Positions 1 to 11,259 of a DNA stretch of 64,000 bases are shown one piece after another. A program made the position numbers and the translations under genes. The stretch's first letter is position 1, and each line of letters opens with the position of its first letter. A model generated the notes under the pieces. It ran no database searches. It was not told where the DNA came from and worked only from the letters and a program-made list of their open reading frames with translations. Origin of the DNA: Ecdyonurus torrentis (Eukaryota; Arthropoda; Insecta; Ephemeroptera; Heptageniidae); NCBI GenBank assembly GCA_949318235.1, contig OX439134.1:24872662-24936661 (forward strand), in the 5' to 3' direction.

Positions 1-485
1 ATGGCTTTCTATAATATGTTACACTACATATTTTTTTCAATGATTTGGTAGACATGCAAATTAGACTAGTTTGTGAAAATTGTATTTCCATATTCATAAC
101 TGAAAACAAGCTGTTGAGTGAATTATTTTACGTAATATTAATTCACAAACACTGCCAGGAGAGATGTTTAAAAATATCACGGTTTTATGTTAAGTTTAAA
201 ATAATAATAAATCAAAGGAACACTATAATACTATATTATAAGGAATTATAATGGAAAATTATTTTCCGTAAAAATCTTTAAGTTTAGAAACAAATAGGGG
301 CAGGGTGTGCGTTGTGCAGGGTGTCCATTGTTTTACATTATTAACAAAAAAAATCATTTTTTCCTTCCTTAAAAAAAAAAAAGAAAAAAAAAAGGGGGAA
401 ATTATATGAAGAAAAAAAACTTGTGTCAAAACATCTCTTTCCAATAAAAATTATTGTTTTTACTTTTAGTCGAAATGTAGAGCTC
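1..485. other. AT-rich stretch, no gene seen
   Basis: Only short chance ORFs and A/T runs are visible. I see no domain, no splice-site pair and no repeat that recurs elsewhere in the window. Confidence 0.6.
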
Positions 486-489
486 TTAA

Positions 490-809
490 GGGAGTCAGGT
501 ACCGACCTTATATCTCAAAAACTAAAAGTGTTTTGGGTCTACATTTGGTGTCACTGTGTAGCTAAGGGTTACACCTAGCCGTGATAAAAATTTCATGATG
601 TTTGACCGTCCCGAAAAAAAAGAAAAAAATTATTGAAATTAATATTTGGCCTTATAGGCTTAAAATTTCAAAAAATCATATAACATTTATTTGCACAGTG
701 ACCCCCCAAATTTTTCATACATTTAAAATTATCAATCATTGTGCAAAATTTCAGATTTTTTTGATGAGAAAAGTTTGAGTCTAATGGCCGACGTCGGTCC
801 CCTACTCCC
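490..809. mobile_element. TTAA-flanked short MITE
   Basis: The segment is bounded on both sides by TTAA (486-489 and 810-813). Its ends are inverted: GGGAGTCAGGTACCGAC on the left against GTCGGTCCCCTACTCCC on the right. The exact TTAA duplication is the signature of piggyBac-type insertion. No coding capacity is visible, so this is a non-autonomous element. Only one copy was noticed in the window. Confidence 0.75.
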
Positions 810-1213
810 TTAAATAAATTACAAGTTACATTTTTCTTGCAATATAGAGCACATAGTAACTAGACTTCTAACGTAATAGATTTTTGATGCATTCAATTAA
901 ATACTTTTAAAATACTGCTTTTACAACAAAAAATTTAGTTAAAGTATTTTTTTTTTAAATAATAAATAAATAGAGAATAAGAAATGACAGTTTTATATAT
1001 ATATTTTTTTGCATACACTGCATAAAATAACTATATATACTTTCAAAATGAAGATTCTCATCAGTAATTTTTATACAACGTTTATTAACATTACCAATAT
1101 TGTATATAGGTATTAGGTTTATATTGGTGATAGAATCTATAATTAAGTTTGTTACTAATTTTCATGTACAGTACAGCTTGTTGTGTGTTCACATTATTTT
1201 CTAATTACTTGTT

Positions 1214-1218
<5 letters not shown>

Positions 1219-1273
<55 letters not shown>
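1219..1273. repeat. (GA)n microsatellite
   Basis: Uninterrupted AG dinucleotide run of about 55 bp. Confidence 0.95.
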
Positions 1274-1275
<2 letters not shown>

Positions 1276-1514
1276 ATGAATATAAAGTGACTGTATATAT
1301 AAACACGTATACTGTATACTAATACTTGAACTTTGTGTGGTAATGAACCATTATATTGTAACTAATATCGTAAAAATATTCATAATTTTTAAATACTGTA
1401 TTTTTATGTAATTTGATTTTATATATACACGGACCAAAAAAAAAACAGGCATAATTATACCAGTTTAATACAGCAACATTTATTCATAACATTTATAATT
1501 TATGCGGTATTGTA

Positions 1515-2135
1515 TAGCGTGTATCCGTATGACGTCATATACGTAATGCGCTTCGACGCCATACTGGATCAATGAACAACATTGAAAAACTTCTTTTTTG
1601 TTATTTTTTTTTGGAAATTTGGTTAAATATTATTATTATTCTCACATACTTGAGATGCTAATTCAACCTATCATAGCAGCAAATTTATATCTGTCGTATC
1701 AATTTATCTCTAAAACATTGCTTACTGTTAGTATTTTAAGACTGGGAAAATGAGTCATTTTCCTATATCAGCCGATGTTATTGAGTGATCCAACATGGCT
1801 TTGACTTTAAAGGCATAGAACACCTTGAACAAAAAACATGTCTAATATCCTAACATACCTAAATATCAATGTTGATTTGGGTGCTGGAGTCGTTGATTTT
1901 TAATTTATTTTACATTAAAAAAATGGCAGATGCAGGTTTATGACGTCACAGCTTGCCTGTTTCCACGCACGTGGACTAGTGATATGTGACGTCATAAACC
2001 TGAAACTATCATTTTGGGAATGGAAAATAAATTAGAAATCAATGACTCTGGCCAAATGAATGTTGATATTCAGGTATGTTAGGATATTAGACATTTTTTT
2101 TTCAACTCCTTTAACATGAATGCGTACACCCTATA
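1515..2135. mobile_element. Family A MITE, copy 1 (interrupted)
   Basis: Ends TAGCGTGTATCC and CGTACACCCTA are inverted, as in six other copies (6274, 33832, 46617, 47102, 50306, 62366). The body shares AATGCGCTTCGACGCCATA and the ACTTGAGATGCTAATTCAAC segment with those copies. It is cut by a 300-bp TTAA palindrome at 1811-2110. It is non-coding. A TA target site is likely, as in Tc1/mariner-type MITEs. Confidence 0.75.
1811..2110. mobile_element. Family P palindromic TTAA element, copy 1
   Basis: A 300-bp near-palindrome flanked by TTAA at 1807-1810 and 2111-2114. The arms share GAACACCTTGAAC-like ends, ATATCCTAACATACCT with its complement, and a centre with TGACGTCA on both arms. It sits inside family A: the uninterrupted host sequence, CGACTTTAACATGAATGC, is seen at about 50766. 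It would fold into a long hairpin. No protein is encoded. Confidence 0.8.
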
Positions 2136-2511
2136 GAGATTATACTAACGTAAGTAGCATAATAGTTAAGATGTTCAACATAATTACTTAAGTTATTACA
2201 AAATAGCAACATTTTTGCTCTACTATATATACGAATTATTATGTGCAGCATAAATTACATAATATGTTAATTTATCCATGAATGGCTTCTGTTTTAAATA
2301 TACAAAAATATAATAATAATTAATGGGACTATATTAACCTTATTTCTTGCACAGCTCTTTGCTTTGAACTATAAGAGAAAACCAAGTTCAGTATGCTTCA
2401 AAATTGCGGTTACTATGTAAATTTTGATATACAAGTAATAATACTTAAAACTTCAAATATATGCATTTTTTACAAACCAACTAGTACCTATAGGTATTTT
2501 TTATGTTTTAT

Positions 2512-2723
<212 letters not shown>

Positions 2724-2729
2724 TTAGAT

Positions 2730-3602
2730 TATTGTGTTTAATAAAAACTTAAGAGTATATCAAGTATAGATTCACATAAAAAATAATGTAAATTCGATCA
2801 ATCTAAAACGTGCTTATTGAACAAAAAATTTACTTGTAATATCTTTCATTTTACTGATTTTTTTATATACTGCCTTTACTATAGAATTAAAGGACAAATA
2901 TAATTTAAAATAAAAATAAATAGATTTTTACAGAATGATTTTAAAATAGCCACCAGAAAGTAATCCTTTTTTTTTTTTTTGCATGATTGTTTACATGATT
3001 ACATCTAAACTCATTCAGCACTTGCGGAATAATAACAATAATAAAAAACATCGGGACTCTATAATGACATGTTGTAAAGAAACAAAATTTGAAATATTGT
3101 TCCATATTTTCCTTGAAAATCAATTTTTAGTAACATTATTAGTACTATTGCCTTACTTTTCGAAGCTGTTGTGCGTACATGAGAATCGTGATTAAAATGT
3201 GTTTTAGTTTCTGCTATATAGTGGTCATAACAACAAAAAAAATCAGCAAACACAATTGCATAAAAACTTTTGTCCATAGCTTGCCCTTCCAATTAATAGT
3301 AAGAAAATTGTGACTGCTAATGGAAGACGTACTGTACAATAATTAAATCATTCGCAAATGTCCTATTAAAATGAATAGCGTAATTCTAGCTCCAATATTC
3401 CTATATTATAAGATTTGATAGAAAAACACATAGATAGATTAGGAAAAATTGGGGATTGGGAGATAGTAATGAGACTGACAGGGACGCCGTAATAAAGAAA
3501 ATAATTTCCAACCCAGGCAAAAAAAAAAAGTTCTTATGTAAAATCAAGTATTGATTTAAAAAAGCTGAAGTTTTTAAAGTATACCATTCCTTGAAAATAA
3601 AA

Positions 3603-3637
<35 letters not shown>

Positions 3638-3870
3638 ACCTTTTCACGTTTAAGTCTTCCACATATTTAGAAGTATAAAAATCACTTGTACGCTGCCAAT
3701 TTTTATATCCAGAGTATAAAACTAAATGACTTGCAATTTTTTTTTACTTTTTTCTTCTTTATATTTTCATTTTAAGTATAATAAAGTTTGATTGAAATTT
3801 AGAAATATAATTGAAATTAACCAATACAATATATATTGATTTTTATTTCAATAATTTAAAACTTGACACG
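2730..3870. other. AT-rich stretch with poly-A
   Basis: Nothing gene-like is visible. It holds a 30-bp A run at 3606-3635 and scattered short T runs. The small ORFs on both strands show no recognisable domain. Confidence 0.55.
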
Positions 3871-4086
3871 TATTAAACAGTTTATGCACGAGAACTTCCC
3901 CCTCCTCTGTTTTAGCCAATCAGATGCGTAGCAATTTTTAAGCGCAGCGGCCATAATGATGCTTGGGCTTAAATTATCATGCAGCATCCTTTTTGGCGTT
4001 ACTAGTTTTTACTGTTAATTACTGTTATCATAAATTCTGTTATGTTTTGACGAAGCAATCTTCTAATCATATGATGTAAGGTCATT

Positions 4087-4196
4087 TTGTGTATAGGCAT
4101 TTGCCTCTCACCCCAGTTGGGTAAATTATTATTTATTTTAAATTTTCTCTCTCTTTGTACAGTTTTAACACCCAATAAAGAATTATTATTATTATT
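4087..4196 (+). mobile_element. Possible 3' end of a 5'-truncated non-LTR retrotransposon
   Basis: The sequence ends AATAAAGAATTATTATTATTATT: a poly(A) signal running into an ATT tail. The 3' terminus of the full element at 59.35 kb has the same layout. The preceding 80 bp is GC-richer than its surroundings (ACCCCAGTTGGG). A truncated LINE tail is the simplest reading. The body is too short to classify. Confidence 0.45.
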
Positions 4197-4238
4197 TCCA
4201 AGTTAAAATTTACACAATAAAAAATATTTTTTAATATA

Positions 4239-4243
<5 letters not shown>

Positions 4244-4322
<79 letters not shown>
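4244..4322. repeat. (TA)n microsatellite
   Basis: About 79 bp of TA repeat, directly left of a GC-richer island. Confidence 0.95.
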
Positions 4323-4325
<3 letters not shown>

Positions 4326-4336
4326 CTTGCCATATT

Positions 4337-4660
4337 GTGTTATTGTGCTATACACCAATCCCAGTCCCAGTCAAGACATTGTCTTATCGACAGGTAAGGA
4401 CTTTCCAATTAATGGAAAAGCATACACGGGCCGGCCACGGCATAAGTACACAGCCCGGCATTCGCCATGACAGCCTAGAGAAACCGTGGAAACATCTAGG
4501 CAGGCTGGTCGGTGCAATCATATCGATCATGCACCTCCCGAATACTGTGCGTCGTCATGGAATGCATGTAAACATGCATCGTGCAACGTGTTGTGCTTTC
4601 GCTTTCACACTTTACGTACGTACCCAGCAGTGGCTCGAACCTATACTCATCTCTATTCAT
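4337..4660. other. GC-rich island of unknown nature
   Basis: About 320 bp of markedly higher GC than the surroundings, bounded by (TA)n tracts at 4244-4322 and 4694-4732. One frame stays open through it on the + strand (start 4337), but the protein matches nothing I recognise and runs on into the microsatellite. CAGGTAAG near 4390 resembles a splice donor. GTTCGAGCC on the minus strand near 4640 recalls a tRNA B-box, but no A-box is visible. It could be an exon, a SINE fragment or another repeat. Confidence 0.35.
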
Positions 4661-4688
4661 CTTAATTTTTATATATATACTTTATTTT

Positions 4689-4693
<5 letters not shown>

Positions 4694-4732
<39 letters not shown>
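4694..4732. repeat. (TA)n microsatellite
   Basis: TA repeat on the right edge of the GC-rich island. Confidence 0.9.
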
Positions 4733-4737
<5 letters not shown>

Positions 4738-4739
4738 AA

Positions 4740-5505
4740 TTTTTAATCACTTTCATTATGATATTAGGCTTTAATTTACTAGATAAAATAATACACACGT
4801 ACAAACAATAGCACACAGTAAAATGTATTATATTATGGATTTGTACCTCGAGATACACATTTTTTTTTACTAGTAAAATGCACTGACTGTGAAGATTTTT
4901 TCTCTTTTACGTTCACAGTTCATATTTTTACATAAAAACGTAAAATAATGATAAGTATAAAATTTATATCTGTTAATTTTAGTGGCTTAATAAAAATAAA
5001 GATGAAATAAACATTTCTGTTGAATAATTTCTTACTAACATAAAAAATAATAAAAGAAAGGAGAGTTAAAATATTAAATAAAATAACACAACGATTACCG
5101 ATGAAAGGAAGTTCTTATCCCTAGGGAATATTCTTTACTTTTTCAGTCTTGTTTTTTCTCAAGGGATGAAGTAATTACTATTGGAAAACTATTGGAGCAT
5201 TCTCTCTCTCTCTCTCTCTTTCTCAAGACGCCTCAAGGAATATAGAAAATATTATTGGAAACGTTTTTTCCCGTAGAAAAAAACACACGTTATTCTCAAA
5301 AAGATTCTCAAATCGGACAATTATTACTTTTTTTTTTTTTTTTTTTACAATATGTTTATTTTATTTTACAATGCCCAGCTCTGATTTTTATTTTTATTTC
5401 GAATATATTTTTATATTTCATCATTGTACGATTTATTAAAGTTTTTGACTGAGTGTATTTTTGACTGTATTGCTTATTGCTGTTATCTTTTTTCTTCATT
5501 CATTG
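4740..5505. other. AT-rich stretch, no gene seen
   Basis: Contains a short (TC)n at about 5201-5224 and a T run at 5330-5346. Nothing else can be supported. Confidence 0.5.
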
Positions 5506-5509
5506 ATAT

Positions 5510-5855
5510 GGGAGGTTTACGCATGAACCGAGTAGCCAAGAAGCGTGCACCTTGCCACCACCCAACTTTGTGGCTATCTTGAGAGATAATTTGATATTAT
5601 TGAAGACAAAAAAATTTTGCCGTCTCTGTGGTGGCTTCCCTTCCGGGACACTACATTCCAAGCTCTATAAAGCTGGGTGCCTACAGAAACCAACCCACTT
5701 AAAGGTGGGTTGTCTCTTAGCCCATCAATACCTCGGTCGCTTCGCTTCCGTACATGCAAGGGGCTTGAAGGTCTAAAGCCCACCACCACACCTAGATTCT
5801 CTCCTAGGCGGGCCCTGAAACCGAGTGCTACCACTAGACGCGAGGCTATTATGCC
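5510..5855. other. GC-rich island with strong hairpin
   Basis: A 345-bp block far richer in GC than its flanks, open in overlapping frames on both strands (5552-5776 +, 5574-5834 -). No protein family is recognised in any frame. It contains a perfect 8-bp stem: CAACCCAC at 5691-5698 against GTGGGTTG at 5705-5712, with a 6-nt loop. It could be a fragment of a longer transposable element (for example a UTR) or a conserved exon. I cannot decide from this sequence. Confidence 0.35.
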
Positions 5856-5859
5856 TATT

Positions 5860-6270
5860 TTATATATTTATATTTATTAAACATTGTTAGTTTACCGTAA
5901 CATTACATCGTATAATATCGTCAACATTTTCTAACTATATAAACTAAATATACGTATAACTTAAAATATATATTTATAAATTATGACAGCTTGAATATGT
6001 AAATAAAAATATATATTTATTAATATATCATATTGTTCATTGTTACAGCCGTTGACTTCTTCAAACACGGCCAAATACATTAGTCTTTGCAGATCCTTTA
6101 CATACTAACACGTAAGTTGTGACATTCTTTTTGACAAAATCATAATTCTAACGCGACCTTGACAGTATTAGTAAAAGTATAAAAGTAAAATATTCAGTAA
6201 AGTAAAACTACTATCACTGATTTTAGAGTTTTTAAACTTTTTCATTAAAACCCACGTACAAACCCACGTT
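5860..6270. other. AT-rich stretch, no gene seen
   Basis: Low-complexity A/T sequence without recognisable features. Confidence 0.5.
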
Positions 6271-6273
6271 ATA

Positions 6274-6577
6274 TAGGGTGGTTTCATTCATGTTAAAGTC
6301 GACGTTACAAGTGAGTACTAAATAACATTGGCCGGTATAGGAAAATGGCACATTTTGCCAGTTTAAAAATACTTCGCAATTTTTTTGAGAGCATTAATGC
6401 TGTTAACAGGTTGAATTAGTACCTCAAGTATGCTAGAAAAATAATGATGACCAAAAAATAGCTAATTTTCCAAAGAAAATAGCCAAAAACTACTTTTGTC
6501 CTATGCTGAGCATGTTATTCATTGCTCAAGAAGAGCATCGAAAAGCACTCAGAATGACGTCATGCGTACACACCCTA
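6274..6577. mobile_element. Family A MITE, copy 2
   Basis: Inverted orientation relative to copy 1. It starts TAGGGTGGTTTCATTC and ends GACGTCATGCGTACACACCCTA. It shares the ACTTCGCAATTTTTTTGAGAGCATT and TTGAATTAGTACCTCAAGTATG segments (each read in part) with the copies at 33.8, 46.6 and 50.3 kb. It is non-coding and complete. Confidence 0.8.
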
Positions 6578-6593
6578 TTTGAATACACATTAG

Positions 6594-7194
6594 TAGAGAC
6601 CGGATTTGTAATTACAGTACTCACCACTAATGAGGAAGGTGAATTGAAATTTTTTTTTTCGAGTTTATGATATTTTTGGAAAGAGATTTTAAAAATTTTG
6701 TGGCGTTTTTTTTTTTTTTTTTTTTTTTTTTTTAGGACGATTGGAGCATGCGTAGTATTTTTAATTAATTTTTTGAAAATCAGCCTAGAAAGCCTGTGAC
6801 TTCATCAGTCCACTTTTTTCTCGGCAAATACAAATCGTTAGAGGTTCAGTAGCCAGTTTAATGAAATCAGCTCGTCCTCAGGATTTCAAAAAACTGGCTA
6901 CTGAACCTTCTACGGTCAATACCTTCCGAAATAAATGCCCGATTGATGACGTCACAGGCTTTTTAGGTTGATTTTCAAAAATTAATTAAAAATACTTCCT
7001 ATGCTCCAATCGTTCTAAGAAAAAATAGCACCTCAAAAAAATTTAACGCTCTTTTCAAAAAGGTCATAAAAAGTGGGGGTTTAAAAGAATTCACCTTCCT
7101 CATTGGACACCATTTTTTACCATGTCAAGAAAAAAAAACATTTTTGCATTTTTCAAAATAGAGCAGAATAAAAGTACAAAAAGGCCGGTCTCTA
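6594..7194. mobile_element. Fold-back element, about 600 bp
   Basis: Ends TAGAGACCGG and CCGGTCTCTA are inverted. The arms pair along most of their length: CACCACTAATGAGGAAGGTG against its complement, ACGATTGGAGCATGCGTAG against CTATGCTCCAATCGT, and GTTCAGTAGCCAGTTT against AACTGGCTACTGAAC. A 26-bp T run (6709-6734) interrupts the left arm. TGACGTCA lies at 6947. It encodes no protein. Confidence 0.75.
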
Positions 7195-7199
7195 CACAT

Positions 7200-7578
7200 C
7201 ACTAATTACAAATAAAACAAAACAGATATTGTTACTTCATTATAGCTATGTACTGTTTTATCTAAAAATAAACACACATACAATAGTCAAAAACAACATT
7301 ATAATAAAACCCAATTAATTTTTTGGAAACAAAGAAAGAAAAATGTTGAATTAAAAAGTTATTAATGAAATTGACGTTTGTGATATTGTTTTTTTTTTCT
7401 CTGTATTGAACAATTTTAATTGAGTCCATGTATATAAATGTGAAACTATATACATATATATGGACAGAGAGTTTTTTTTATTTATAATGAACATATAGGG
7501 GGAGAAAAGTTGATCAGAGAAAAATTAATTGGATTTATAACTCTCGGAGAGGTACTTTTTTAATATTGTTGTATGTGG

Positions 7579-7669
<91 letters not shown>

Positions 7670-7950
7670 CCAATGGTAAAAAAAAATTGTTAAATATCAT
7701 CACTAATAAAGTTAATAAATCAATATATCGATATGACTGCAATTAAATTCTTTAAAAATACGTTTTCTCTCTCGAAATCTTGTTTCTTGTTGCTGAAAAA
7801 AATAATGGAATTATAATAATTAATTTTTCGGCATACATTTTTTGTATACATTAGTTGACTTATAACACAATTAATACTTTAATGTGTATCATAAAACATT
7901 ATTCTTATAGCATCAGTAAAAAAAAAATACTGATAGTTAATGTTATTATA
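7200..7950. other. AT-rich stretch with (GA)n
   Basis: Apart from the (GA)n tract at 7583-7666, only A/T-rich sequence is seen. Confidence 0.5.
7583..7666. repeat. (GA)n microsatellite
   Basis: 84 bp of uninterrupted GA. Confidence 0.97.
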
Positions 7951-7954
7951 GTTT

Positions 7955-8255
7955 GTTCTATAAATTACACACAAATATTCAGCATGCTTCGAAATTTTTC
8001 CTTTGTTAAAAACATCTGATCATGACGTCATTACCTGTTTCTTACGTTTATATATGGTTGATCATTGTTATTCCTTCGTTTAGAACTTTGGATCTGATAA
8101 AAATAAACGAAACTTCACACAAAAAAGTTACGTGCTCAAATACGACTCACTTTTATCAGCTCAAAAAATAAGATCAGCCAATGAATGTGTCTTATTTATT
8201 TGGTGAGCCAATCACTGTTAATGAGCCTTACTACATATACTTTACAAAACAAACT
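7955..8255. mobile_element. Family F repeat, copy 1
   Basis: This 300-bp segment recurs in inverted orientation at 38812-39130. Shared blocks include CTTTGTTAAAAACA, TTATTCCTTCGTTTAGAACTT and GCCAATGAATGTGTCTTATTT (each compared as shorter words). The edges are weakly inverted (TGTTCTATA against TATAGAACGA in the other copy). TGACGTCA lies at 8023. It is probably a MITE; there is no coding capacity. Confidence 0.65.
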
Positions 8256-8259
8256 TATA

Positions 8260-9500
8260 TTTCTTGAAACATACAAACATAATATAGCAAGCTTTCAGAA
8301 CTAAATAATGTTGTTGTTTTTCTCCCACAAACTAGAAGAGTGTAAATTAAAACAAGGATTTCCAAAGCCAAATAATTTTAATATTCAATAACAATAATAA
8401 AAAATAATAACTTTATTAAGACGTTGTGAAGGCTTTACAGATGCTTATTTTATATTTCATTCTGGTCTATTCCTTTAACGATTTCAAAGAAAATTCCAAA
8501 ATAAACATCAATAATGGTCTCTAAATTTTGAGAAAACTAAATTAATTTTCAAATATAGTGTATTGACAATATGTAAATTTTTACTTCATGAACTTAAAAT
8601 ATACCTTTCGTAGTATTTGATGTTATTTTTTTTTTCACAAGAATATTCAATTACATAAATAACGTTCCGTAAAACTGGGAATAGTAAAAATAATATCAAA
8701 GAAATACAAACGGTAATCGATGAGCTATTTTTATTTTAATATTTTTCATGCCTCACGGCGTAACTTTGTTGTTTCTTTATTATTTCAGTAAGATTATTTG
8801 TAAACAATAAGATAAAAAATGGTTTTTATTTTCCAACCAAAAAATAAATATATATCATGTTCGAATAAATAAATAATAAAACTTTTGTTACTTGCCACTA
8901 CACACAGATAGACTAGAATAAATATACAATAATTTTGCTAATCCAATTTTACTAACAATTATCCATAACAATATAATTTATTCTATATAGAATAATTACT
9001 ATGCTTCATAGTATAATAATTTATGCAATTACAAAATAGCATGTTTTTTTTATCAATGTAGAAGAAATAATGAAAAACGTTTTATTTAAAAAAAAATATG
9101 AATGTTGTTTACATTCAACGCTACAAAAAAAACTGTACTTTTTAAAAAAAAAATAAAAAAAAAAAATAAAAAAGTTGAAAAGCTTGTACACACAATCGTA
9201 ATATTATATTTTACCATTCAAATTCAGCTCCTGTTTTTCTCATAAGAATAACATTGTAAATTTAGCGTGAGTTTTTTAATGATTAAATATATTACTACAA
9301 TACATAGTACAGTACATAGTTTATCAATATTGCATAATTACCGGTAATTACTAAGCATTAAAATTCTCACGGTTAAATTATAAGTGATATTATGATCCTT
9401 AGGACTGAATTGAAACAAAGTAGGCTTGCAACAGCCACGCTTAGCATTTGTTTTATTGGGATTTAATTATTGTTAGATTGTCAAAGTTTTAGTGATGTCA
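8260..9500. other. AT-rich stretch with one MITE fragment
   Basis: A short reversed fragment of family K (TCTGGTCTATTCCTTTAA) lies at about 8459-8476. Otherwise A-runs and A/T-rich sequence are seen; no gene. Confidence 0.5.
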
Positions 9501-9503
9501 TAA

Positions 9504-9785
9504 AGGAATAGACCAGAATAAAATATAAGCATTTATATCACAAAAAACTTGATGGGACTTACATAAATAGATTTAGTTTGTCTCGAAACCCAACTGTAGC
9601 AGTGATCAGAAAATTTCGATTGACGTCAGAAACATGAATAGTCACGCAAATTGCATACTTTACAGTATTTTCACGCTCTCTCGTGAGGCTACATTAACAT
9701 TTTGGTAAAAATTGTCATTAGTTTTTAAGATCCTATTTCGTGTTTATTCATTAAAAAAGCACATGTTGTTTTATGTGGTCTATGG
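9504..9785. mobile_element. Family K MITE, copy 1
   Basis: Begins AGGAATAGACCAGA and ends TATGTGGTCTATGGC, which are inverted to each other. Other copies lie at 13480, 19661 and 63550. It shares the AGTGATCAGAAAATTTC, TCACGCAAATTGCATACTTT and ATTCATTAAAAAAGCACATG blocks. A TGACGTCA sits at 9621. The flanks here are degraded; the copy at 19661 shows clean TTAA. Confidence 0.75.
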
Positions 9786-9814
9786 CTATAACCATTAATT
9801 TTACAATAATTTAA

Positions 9815-10114
9815 AGACGTAGAACACCTTGAACAAAAAAGTTGCATAATATCCTAACAAAAATAAACGTTGATTTGACCAGAGTCATTTATTTCTAATT
9901 TATTTTCCATTCACAAAATACCACTGCCGGTCACTGACGTCACAGCTCGCTTGTTTTAAGCGCGCATAAACCGGGCGAGCTGTGACGTCAGTGACCGGCA
10001 GCGGTATTTTGTGAATGGAAAATAAATTAGAAATAAATGACTGGCCAAATCAACGTTGATTTTCAGGTTTGTTAGGATATTACGCAACTTTTTTGTTCAA
10101 GGTGTTCTACGTCT
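9815..10114. mobile_element. Family P palindromic TTAA element, copy 2 (near perfect)
   Basis: Exactly 300 bp between TTAA sites (9811-9814 and 10115-10118). The arms are almost perfectly complementary: AGACGTAGAACACCTTGAAC at one end and its complement at the other. TCACTGACGTCACAGCTCGC mirrors GCGAGCTGTGACGTCAGTGA around a short centre. The low arm divergence suggests a recent origin or recent correction between arms. The length is identical to copy 1 at 1811. No protein is encoded. Confidence 0.88.
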
Positions 10115-10119
10115 TTAAA

Positions 10120-10529
10120 CATTGCAAAATTGTATACAAGCTTTTCAACAAAAGTGTAAACTCTATATATCGTAGGCATCGTAGCTAAATAAAGAAGAAT
10201 GGATGTAACACTTCGGAAATTAAACTTTAATATATTCTGTGTACAAAGATATCAAGTAAAAGACTTATTTTTTATTTCAAACTGAAACAAAAAAAATTCA
10301 CTTCTTTTAAACTCTCTACATAATTAAAGTATTTTGAAAAGAAGATTAAAAATATTAAAAACAAAGTGAATACATGATATATTAATCACACTAATATTAA
10401 ACAAAAACTGTTTTTGTTAAAAAAAATATATACTTTTCAATGACTTTAATCTACAATTTAATCTTGTCGTATACAAAAATACGTTTGGAGAAGCTTTTGA
10501 CTGGGAGGCTGTCGCTTTTTTGTGTGTTG

Positions 10530-10581
<52 letters not shown>

Positions 10582-10949
10582 TCTCTAGCTTTATATTTGC
10601 TTCATCCCTAAGCCTTAAAGTCCATGCTATAGGGATTTTCAATAGCTAAAGGGAAAATAGATTGAAAAAAAATAATATAATACAAAAAAAAAAAAAAAAA
10701 AAAAAAGCAGTGACACCGATCCAATGTTTATTCTAGAGTATTTTATATGGTCAAGTTACATAATAGTATTGGGGTTATCACGTGGTCTTTATTGAAGTAA
10801 TTCTATTGGTTGAAATGTGTTAGAATGATGTTTCAATATTGACTATATGTTCCATTATGTGGGAAGCATATTATGGTACGTCTTACAATTTGACGTAAAA
10901 TAGAGTTTTTGAGTATACGTAGTATTCTCTCTTCTTTTTTTTTTTTTTT

Positions 10950-10950
<1 letters not shown>
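10120..10950. other. AT-rich stretch with (CT)n and poly-A
   Basis: Contains (CT)n at about 10534-10569 and an A run at about 10685-10707. No gene is supported. Confidence 0.5.

Positions 10951-10954
<4 letters not shown>

Positions 10955-11012
<58 letters not shown>
10955..11012. repeat. (TA)n microsatellite split by a mariner insertion
   Basis: The TA repeat stops exactly at the CAGGGTGTCC terminus and resumes at 12383-12434 after the element. The element therefore appears to have inserted at a TA inside a single older (TA)n tract. Confidence 0.85.
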
Positions 11013-11015
<3 letters not shown>

Positions 11016-11199
11016 GGTGTCCGTAAAGTCTTTGAGGGTGTTTAGACATAAAGAAAGCACACAAGACTTAACGTAAAATTAACTTTTTATACATCAAATT
11101 AAAGCTTAGATTTTTACAATTTTGAAAATTTAAACAGTTTTAAAATCTAATAATTAATAACTTTTCTAGAGGAGAAAAAGCAAAAAGTGAGATTTTGTC

Positions 11200-11237
<38 letters not shown>

Positions 11238-11259
11238 CTTTTTTTAAAACTTTACATTA

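Larger units (their letters stand above)
1427..2280. mobile_element. Family C MITE, copy 1 (host of a nest)
   Basis: The left part (1427-1514) and right part (2136-2280) match the uninterrupted copy at 61008-61226: a motif like AGCATAATAGTTAAGATGTT, then GCAGCATAAATTACATAA near the end. The middle is occupied by a family A element, which itself holds a TTAA palindrome. Other copies or fragments lie at 19256-19617, 40488-40697, 49514-49727 and 50226-50845. There is no coding capacity. The exact ends are uncertain. Confidence 0.55.

Noticed and set aside
4620..4660. tRNA gene or complete tRNA-SINE head
   Set aside because: Only a B-box-like word is present; no A-box and no cloverleaf can be drawn.
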